DNA from: Megascapheus bottae
Lineage: Eukaryota > Chordata > Mammalia > Rodentia > Geomyidae
Direction of reading: 5' to 3'
DNA: 64,000 nt
Assembly: GCA_024803745.1 (NCBI GenBank)
Contig: JANJXV010000016.1
Coordinates: 41,348,501 to 41,412,500, forward strand
This document shows positions 56,835 through 64,000 of the stretch, piece by piece; positions within the stretch are counted from its first letter, which is position 1, and every line of letters starts with the position of its first letter. A model generated the notes under the pieces. That model did no database searches. It was not told the origin of the DNA and was given only the letters and a program-made list of their open reading frames with translations. The position numbers and the translations under genes are program-made.

Positions 56835-57354
56835 ATTTTTTTCATATATTTTTATTGAACTTAATAGAAGGGTTACATTATATTCGTCAGATAGAAGGTG
56901 CATTACTTCACATACATTGATACCCTTTCTCATGTCTTGGTCCCCATTTCCCTCCCCCTACCCCAGCCCCTCATCTAGTTTTCCCCCATTCCCTATCTGA
57001 CTTCAAATAAACAAATACACATATATACAATATATCAGATAACCAGGAGAAATACTGTAACAATATGAGATAACCAAGGGACAACAAAAGAGATGAGAGA
57101 TAACATAGTACATTAAGGACAACAAATACTCATTATATGGCTTTTGTTTCTGTATCCTAGAGGTCCTTTCATTTAGCGTCATCCTATATGGCCTTATGTA
57201 CCTAGGTTTTGCTCTATTGCAAATATCTGCTAGAAGAGCCCAAGGTTTCTACTGATTGCAACAAATGAGGGAAACCATTGAGGCTATGTTCCTTTGAGTC
57301 TGGCTTACTTCACTTACTATGATTTTTTCTAAGTCTTTCCATTTCCTTACAAAT
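56835..57354 (-). mobile_element. 5'-truncated LINE-1, 3' UTR and start of the ORF2 end
   Basis: From left to right: TATTTTTATTGAACTTAATA, AGAAGGTGCATTACTTCACA, TCATGTCTTGGTCCCCATTT, the ATATGGCTTTTGTTTCTGTA block, and the reversed last ORF2 codons up to TCTTTCCATTTCCTTACAAA near 57353. It directly abuts the reversed SINE. Same subfamily group as 12.5 kb but more diverged. Confidence 0.92.
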
Positions 57355-58864
57355 GCCGGCCCCTATATTTTTATTTTGATCAACTACTTCTAAATTTCAT
57401 CTCATGTCTTTTCTAACTTTTTTCTTATGCAATGTTCACACATACCATGAAAGGATTATTATTTTCTTTTAAATGATGTTCAATATTTGTGCTTCAGAAA
57501 TATCTTGAAAAGGTTAGGAATACTGAAATACTATACGATTGGCTGCCTGTCAGGAAGCAAAATCTTGAGAGATTATTTTGTAATAACATTTCTAAATTAT
57601 CTGCCATAGTTGACAACAGAAGAATTTATTTCCAGTCTTTTCAAAATAATGCATAATATATAGTTATATATACATATATATTAGACACGAAATCTTGAAT
57701 TAAACATTATATCCACATAAGTCATCCCCATTTTCATTTTCTGTTTTATGTACTCTGATTATTAGTTTGAGATAACTAAGGCATAAAGTTAAATAGAAAT
57801 ACTTTAATGATATCATCAGGAAAAGAAATTGAAATCACTGAAGAAAAGACTAATTTTGTATATGAAGGTATTTTTAAGCAAGGGAAAATAATACCTAAGG
57901 GATGTTTTGCACCTAAGCAACATAATTATATTTTTTTCTGAAGGATATATTTGCCTCTTGACATTTTTAACTCATTAGATAGTTTTTTTCTATTGAACAA
58001 TCTACACTTACACATTTTAACACAGCATGCCTGCTTTAATATGAGAACTGAGTTAATTACAAACACGTAGCTATTTAGAAGCTCACTTGCTTAATAACAT
58101 GCAGAACACAAAGGGAAATATGTAAAATATGGATGGCCAGGCAGTGTCTGGTGATTATAAGAATGAATAGAAACTTTTCCTCAGAACAAAACAAGTCATC
58201 ATTACCATTTATGAGGAAGAAACACTTTCAGAGGACTAGCTGCTCGTAGTCAAATGCATACCGAACACAAATGTTGACCATGAAATGCTTAAACTGCAGT
58301 GTTTCTTCTTGTTATTTATGCATATGGTACTACTGTCTATGAAAAAAACTGTTAAGTTCCTACTTTGAAGTGGAGATATGAAAATTTCTCCTTTCCCACT
58401 TGGGAATGAATCATTTTGCACCCCAGCCAAAAGCTAGAACTCCAGAGCAACACCTATTAATTCAGTCCCTGAAGCAGCTGAGCCCGTGGCCGGCTCTGCT
58501 GGGGACCGACAGGGCACACACTGAGATGCTAACCCATCCTGAGTGGTGTGCAGGCGGAGTGGAAAGAAGGCGCCAGGTGGTCGTGGACACTTCTCCTGTC
58601 GGTGCGCCTCCTCTAGAGAAGTGGGCACACAGCTGACCCTAACCGGGGCTGAATGCACTGACAGCTGGCACCTGAATCCTGGGCTGAGCTGATGTCTCCC
58701 CTCCAGCTGGCTCTGGCAGGTCTCATCCTCCAGACCCCACCCAGATTCTACCCAGCTCGTTTTCACATCTCCATCCGTTCTTGGATGACTTTCATGTGTC
58801 TGTGGTAGGGAGTTCGGGGGAAATAGTGTCAGGTGTGAACATGAATGTGCCACAGATTTCTAAA
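57355..58864. other. Unique sequence
   Basis: No gene recognised. The 139-codon minus-strand frame at 58434-58853 overlaps a plus frame and has no domain. Confidence 0.42.
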
Positions 58865-58902
58865 TAATAATAATAATGGTAATGATAATAATAATGGTAA
58901 TT
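58865..58902. repeat. (AAT)n microsatellite, interrupted
   Basis: AAT triplets with TGG and TGAT interruptions. Confidence 0.9.
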
Positions 58903-59169
58903 GTTTTGGAGAGTTGCAGGGTTACTTGTCAAACAGGAAAACAGCTTTTCTTGAAGTCTGGTAAGGATGTAAGAACACAATGGCTGCAGTCATTGGTACC
59001 TGATGTCCTATGCGAATTTCCCTCTTCAGGAATGTCACTTCAGATTGGAATGTAGGTGGAATTAGCAGATCTCTGAGTGGAGCCCGGCCATTGATAGTCC
59101 TGTCACCAGAGTGTGCATGACTCTCCAGGAACACTTCAGCATGGTTTTATTTTTATCTTTCCTATGGAT
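58903..59169. other. Unique sequence
   Basis: Nothing recognised. Confidence 0.4.
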
Positions 59170-59313
59170 AGCTGGGCATGGCCAGGCAGACCCGTAATTC
59201 TGCACTTGGGAAGTGGAAGGAGGAGGATCATGAGTTTGAGACCAGCCTGGGTCACAGAGTGAGCCACTGTCTCAAACACAAAACAAAAATAAAATAATAA
59301 TAAAAGTAAAATC
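59170..59313 (+). mobile_element. B1-type SINE
   Basis: AGCTGGGCATGGCCAGGCAG, CCGTAATTCTGCACTTGGGA, GAGTTTGAGACCAGCCTGGG and GAGCCACTGTCTCAAA with a long A-rich tail interrupted by C and T. Full-length head-to-tail order of the rodent B1/Alu-like monomer, moderately diverged. Confidence 0.9.
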
Positions 59314-59394
59314 AAAAGTAGTCAGGGTTCTCTCACTTTCTCTCACTTTATTATATTTTTCTTAACCAGTTTAGGTGTTTTAATTCTTGTGCTT

Positions 59395-60240
59395 TTCTCT
59401 TTAATTTTTAGAATAATCTTGTTTATTTTTGCACAAAAATTTGTTGAGTTTGCAATGTCATTATTTTAATCATGTATAAATTTAGGGAAATAGAGATGGG
59501 TGTTATGTTGATATCTGCTCTATGTACACGATATACTTCTTAGTGCATTTATATCTCTGATTTATTTCATAAATATGACATATATGTGCGTATGTATTCA
59601 ATCAACTATAATTGAATTATTAGTGCATATAAAGATTATTGATTTAGTTAGATTTATCCATCAGCATTTCATCTTCTTGAGCAAATACAGAAAATACAGA
59701 TGTATTGTATTTTAGGTTTTGGTGCCCAATATCCTTTACTAATTTGCAAATGTGCCATAGACGTAGTTTATAGATTTTATGCATCTTTTGCACACTAAAA
59801 GGCTATGAGTTGACTTAGTAATTAAAAAATTCCTGTATAGTCATTCTTATTTCAAAACTCAGCTAACATGCTAATAACGTCCATTCTATTTCTTGCTTTT
59901 TGTCCCTTATCGTCCTAGAAGCGGTATCGCCACATTCTTGGCTGCTCTTGATCTTAGGATGTACTATCTTTCTTTCAACTGTTGACTGCATTATGAGCTG
60001 AAAATGTTCTGTATTAGGCTTTGGAGGTTAATCTCTATTCTTGAGTTTCTGCTGGTTTTCTAATCAGAAATAGGTGTTGAATTTTTCAATTTTTTCCTGC
60101 ATTTGTAGATAGGATCATATTATTCTCTTTAAACGATGCTGATATAGTGAATGTTCATGACTGATTTTTCAAATATTTGTTGTCAAGGGAAATACTGGGG
60201 GTTCTATTTACTTAATACAGATTTTGAGGTTTGCCTTTCA
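59395..60240 (-). mobile_element. Ancient LINE-1 ORF2 fragment
   Basis: The complement carries ORF2 RT-region blocks in correct order: TAGAATAATCTTGTTTATTT near 59410, GGCTGCTCTTGATCTTAGG near 59940, AATCAGAAATAGGTGTTGAA near 60062, then a CTGCATTTGTAGATAGGATC block near 60097 and GATGCTGATATAGTGAATG near 60136. Many indels; no reading frame survives. Limits are approximate. Confidence 0.75.
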
Positions 60241-60765
60241 GAGTAAGTAACATGAGTATTTATTTTTTATTCCATTATTTTGATAGACAATAGTCAAAGA
60301 ATTTATATTATCAGAATTTTTACATTTTTCGGAGTCCTCAAAAATATAAAGCACTTCTAAATAAAAATTTCATATACAGTGATATATTTTTATAAATAAA
60401 ACATATGTTCCCAAATTGAAGTATTTTGCATATTATTGTCTAGACAAGGTATATTTCTCAATGTGAGAAAACAAAATAAAATGACATATTTAATTTAATA
60501 GGTATGTTAATATTTAATCCATCTTTCATATTTATACAATATCATAGCATATATGTAACCACAATATTGTTTAAAAATATTGCCATTTTAGATATGAAAA
60601 CAAGAGCAACTTATAGTAACTTAAGTTTCACTTACTTTTACCCACTCAGATTAGAAGATAATTGGTAATAAAGTACGATAACTAATGCTTCACACATACT
60701 TGAAAACAATAGTTGATTTTCTATGAAATAAACTAGGCAAGTCCAGGGAAAAATATATCTAATAG
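60241..60765. other. AT-rich unassigned sequence
   Basis: No gene or repeat recognised. It might be further L1 decay. Confidence 0.35.
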
Positions 60766-61012
60766 ACTGGGGGATTTTCTTTCCTTTTTTTTTCTCTTCT
60801 TTTCTTTTTTTTGGCAGTCCTGGGCATGAACTCAGGGCCTAAGCACTGTCCATGGACTTTCTCAAGGCTAGAGCTCTACCACTTGAGCCTCAGCACCACT
60901 TCCAGCTTTTTTTCTATGTATGAGGTACTGAGGAATCGAACCCGGGTCTTCATGCATACTAGGCAAGCACTCTACCACTAGGCCAAACTCCCGGGCCTAA
61001 CTGGGGGATTTT
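60766..61012 (-). mobile_element. Young ID-like SINE, reverse orientation, with 13-bp target duplication
   Basis: ACTGGGGGATTTT at 60766-60778 is repeated at 61000-61012. Between them lie a T/C-rich tail (poly(A) in reverse), GGCAGTCCTGGGCATGAACT, CAAGGCTAGAGCTCTACCAC, GGAATCGAACCCGGGTCTTC (intact reversed B box) and TAGGCCAAACTCCCGGGCC (head). Nearly identical to the 34.3-kb copy. Confidence 0.95.
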
Positions 61013-61505
61013 TCTAAGAATGAATGTTTGAATAATCTGTGCCATGGATTTAGCTTTTGATTCTGCAGATCTGAAGACATTTACTGTCTTGATAGTAATT
61101 GAGTTAACAAGGAGATGGGACTTGGTAGAGAAGGGCAAAAAGCTTAGGACTGAAGTCTGGGTGAATTTTTTTGCGTCTGTATGCATGGGAGGACTTGCAC
61201 TGGAGACACATGGACAGCAATCCCACCTGCTCCGCCTTATAGAGAGAATTCAAGATGGAAGAGGAGGGATGATAAGGTATAGGATCCAACTGCACTTGCA
61301 CACCGACACCTTTTCCTTTTAAATGTTGCTAGAAGAACAGGTGCAGTGATGTTATGGGTTGTTATTAACGCTACTAGTGAAATAAATGTGTTCATCCTCA
61401 GTGCCTCAGAATGTGACCTTGTGGGGAAATCCATTACACACCAGGCCATCCTGGATTAGGGTGGACTCTGGCTGGATACAATCAATGTCCATCTGTGAAG
61501 CTGGG
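61013..61505. other. Unique sequence
   Basis: Nothing recognised. Confidence 0.4.
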
Positions 61506-61537
61506 CACACACACACACATACACACACACACACACT
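61506..61537. repeat. (CA)n microsatellite with one T
   Basis: CA dinucleotides interrupted once by a T. Confidence 0.93.
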
Positions 61538-62389
61538 ATGAGTATAGGAAGACACCGGGTGGTGTTAGGCTGCTGAAAGTAAGCCAGATTTACAAGCTAC
61601 TAAGAACAACGAAAAAGCATAGAAAAACCGCTGCCATGCTTCAGAGACTGCATAGCCCAGTGGATTCTGGGATTCTGTGATTCTTTTCAGCGTCCAGAAC
61701 TTACTGAGAGACAACCAGTTCCATGACTCTAGTCCAGTGATGGTGGTCTGTTTTTATGGCAGTCTTAACAAGTGAATGGAAATCTACTTTGTCAATTAAA
61801 GTGAGGTATTATTGTGGAAGCGTCCTCCTTATTTGTAAATAAGGGGCAAGAGACTGCTTCAGTTGCTATTTTTTCTAATAAGGGTTGAAAAAACTGGTGA
61901 TGGAGTGCCGTTAATGTGTCAGGATAATTATAAATGTGTTTATATATATATATGTTTATAATAGCAGTCCCTTCTGTTGAGCATAGTATTTCAGTGGCAT
62001 TCATCTCAAAAAGAGTCAAAGTATAAAGATGCATATCTTTAACTTTAGAAAGAAAAAAATCTGTAACATTTTTATTAATTTCTTCATATGAAATTTTGTT
62101 CCAGAATAATAGAAAAGAAGAAAATTACCCACCACTTGAAGTTGCAGAGAAGTGAAGCTAAAAGTAAGCACACATATTTGATTTTAAATTACCTTGAATA
62201 TCATCTTTCCTCAGGCAAATTTGTACATTAATTTTGCAGGACAATAAAAGTGAAAGGAAACAGGAAATTTCACAAGGAATGTCTGTTAGATGAAATTCTC
62301 TTAAAAATACCATTGATTTGTGGCTTTATACAGCGTTAAGGAAGAATTATAGAGATGAATTCCATCTGCATATATGTCATACTGGTTTT
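61538..62389. other. Unique sequence
   Basis: No gene recognised. A short TA run lies near 61943-61952. Confidence 0.4.
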
Positions 62390-62960
62390 CTATTGTGGCA
62401 ATATCTAGTTATCTAGAAATTCATGGCTTAAACTAGAGCCCATTCATTACATTAGCTGTTGCTCAGAAGTCTGGGCATCCTGTGGCTAAGCTGTTACTTG
62501 ATTTCAGGTCTCCTAAGATGGCAGATGGCTCATTGGCAGGACTGAATTGTTTTTTCATGGGGTTGAGGAAGAATCTGCTTGTAGGATCATATAGTCTGTT
62601 GGACAAATTCAGTTTCTTAAAAGTGAAGAACTGAGGTTCTTACCTCTTAGCTGGCTGTCTGCCTTTGGCTGGATTTGGTACATTAATTTGTGTTTTCTTC
62701 ACTATTCCTCAGACAGAGTTGAGTCTGTCTTAGGCTGAGTATTCTTACATCTCCTCTGACCTCAACAATCTTAGCTTTTCTTTGGCTGGAGGAAGTGTTT
62801 TGTTTGTAAAGTGCTAAATCATTAGATATGTCTGCTATGGTTAGTGCATGATTATCTTTCTGTCTTATTGTCCTTTATCTTAACTCTAGCTACAAACTCC
62901 TTTTGTATTGTAGCATGTTACATTCACAGCTCCCAGGACCCACTGACGTGGACATGGGGG
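62390..62960. repeat. Possible old mammalian interspersed repeat, family unassigned
   Basis: The sequence GAAATTCATGGCTTAAACTA, then GCTCAGAAGTCTGGGCATCC, GAGGAAGAATCTGCTTGTAG and AAGAACTGAGGTTCTTACCT with a CTTAGCTGGCTGTCTGCC block has the layout of an ancient mammalian LTR-type repeat. I cannot name it securely. Confidence 0.4.
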
Positions 62961-64000
62961 TGATTCCACCTGCCACATATTCCAGATTGCAATGGAATCT
63001 ACTTCCACATCCTTTCGTCTTTCAAACGAACAAAAAATAAGAGGTGAAGTAATATTACTTTGCTATTTTTTTTCTTGTATGCATTACCCTAGTTCTCAAA
63101 TATATTAAACAGGAAAAATCTAAAAAACTAAAGATTTCAATACAACTGGAATGGTAGCCTTAGAAAATCTAGATAGTAAAATGGCTGAGAAAATAGAATC
63201 AAGTGAATTTGGTTAGAAAATTCAAAGTTCTAGTTTTAGATCTGCATTAAACCAATCACTAGAATATATTATTGCCCATTCCCAATGAAACGTTTCAATG
63301 CTTCCCAGCAAACCTGTGAGAGTTTTCATAATGCAGGACCTTCCACCTCCTATGATTTCTGCCCCCCCCCCGCATATGTCTCTAAGTAGAAACGACAACA
63401 ATGAAAACAGCAACAATAAAAAAGTGGACCAGAAGAAGCATGATCTGGATTAAATTGCCCAATCTATTTAGCTATAGGGCAAAATTTAAATTAAGTAAAT
63501 GAAGTGGTAATATTTGACACAAAAGCCTGAAGCTTCAATGTACAGTGACAATGGGTAATAAAGTAGAACATACATTTGTTTTATGTACTATCTGATCATT
63601 GAAGTTTTTTCAGCAGGTTATCAGCTGATTGAATAGTTGGAAGTTTATTTTGTAATATAACTAATTCAAAACCTCTCCTTAACCATCGGGCCTTAGCACA
63701 TAGAACAGTACGTGTTCATGTGACTGTTAGATTTTTGTTTGTTTACTTTTTGCCTTCTAATGACAATAGTGACCAAGGTGACTCTGATTGACTCTTTGTT
63801 TTGACTGAATAGGTTCTGACTGTAGGCTGGCCTGCGCCTTCTGGCTTAGTTTAGCAGACTTGTTTCTCTATTCTTCCAGTCATAGATCTTTCTAATCGTG
63901 TCTTACTAATTGTGTAATCTAGGAATGTCTGTTTCAAGCCCCTGAGAACCATTCTTCAGATGGGTAGCCGTCCTGGGAGACAGGACCTGTCCAGAGAAGC
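62961..64000. other. Unique sequence
   Basis: No gene or repeat recognised. A C run lies at about 63362-63371. The window ends within this sequence. Confidence 0.42.

Noticed and set aside
58434..58853. 139-codon minus-strand frame as a gene
   Set aside because: It overlaps a plus-strand frame and has no recognisable domain. GC-richer DNA lengthens chance frames here.

Overview
The window is mammalian nuclear DNA, almost certainly from a rodent of the Castorimorpha/Geomyoidea group (kangaroo rats, pocket mice, gophers). I infer this from the SINEs, recalled from memory rather than searched. One is a two-part ID-like tRNA-derived SINE (head motif TTTGGCCTAGTGG, B box GGTTCGATTCC, tail GACTGGCAAAA). 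The other is a B1-like head (TGTAATCCTAGCTACT) fused to an ID-like tail. I recognise both as typical of heteromyid/geomyid genomes. Muroid B2 elements were not noticed. Base composition is moderately AT-rich, and there is no CpG island.

No protein-coding gene, intact promoter or functional RNA gene can be supported. Nearly all open frames are chance frames, microsatellite translations or LINE-1 ORF2 remnants. The layout is intergenic or deep intronic: unique sequence carrying L1 fragments, SINEs of several ages, a few ancient MIRs, one U6 snRNA pseudogene, many microsatellites and one minisatellite.

Region by region. 1-9 kb: old SINE, old L1, MIRs, GAT microsatellite. 9-14 kb: L1 3' end, U6 pseudogene, and a 1.65-kb L1 whose 5' part is inverted between 14-bp target duplications. 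14-26 kb: mostly unique, with SINE/B1 copies. 26-29 kb: L1 with a nested young SINE, then a 246-nt uninterrupted polypyrimidine run abutting a SINE tail. 33-36 kb: ancient L1 ORF2 split by a young SINE. 38-41 kb: two old L1 3' ends. 41.9-42.6 kb: unique AT-rich DNA that keeps many CpGs and homeobox-type motifs. 49-52 kb: recent L1 3' fragment, MIR, a possible conserved element and a 28-unit minisatellite. 52-61 kb: ancient L1 ORF2 on both strands, younger L1 and SINE copies. 61-64 kb: unique, perhaps with an old mammalian repeat.

The best-supported structural findings are the twin-primed L1, insertions with readable target-site duplications, the SINE-seeded polypyrimidine tract and the minisatellite. 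Candidate conserved non-coding elements and one exon-like segment rest on motif impression only and need alignment. I found no new gene system.
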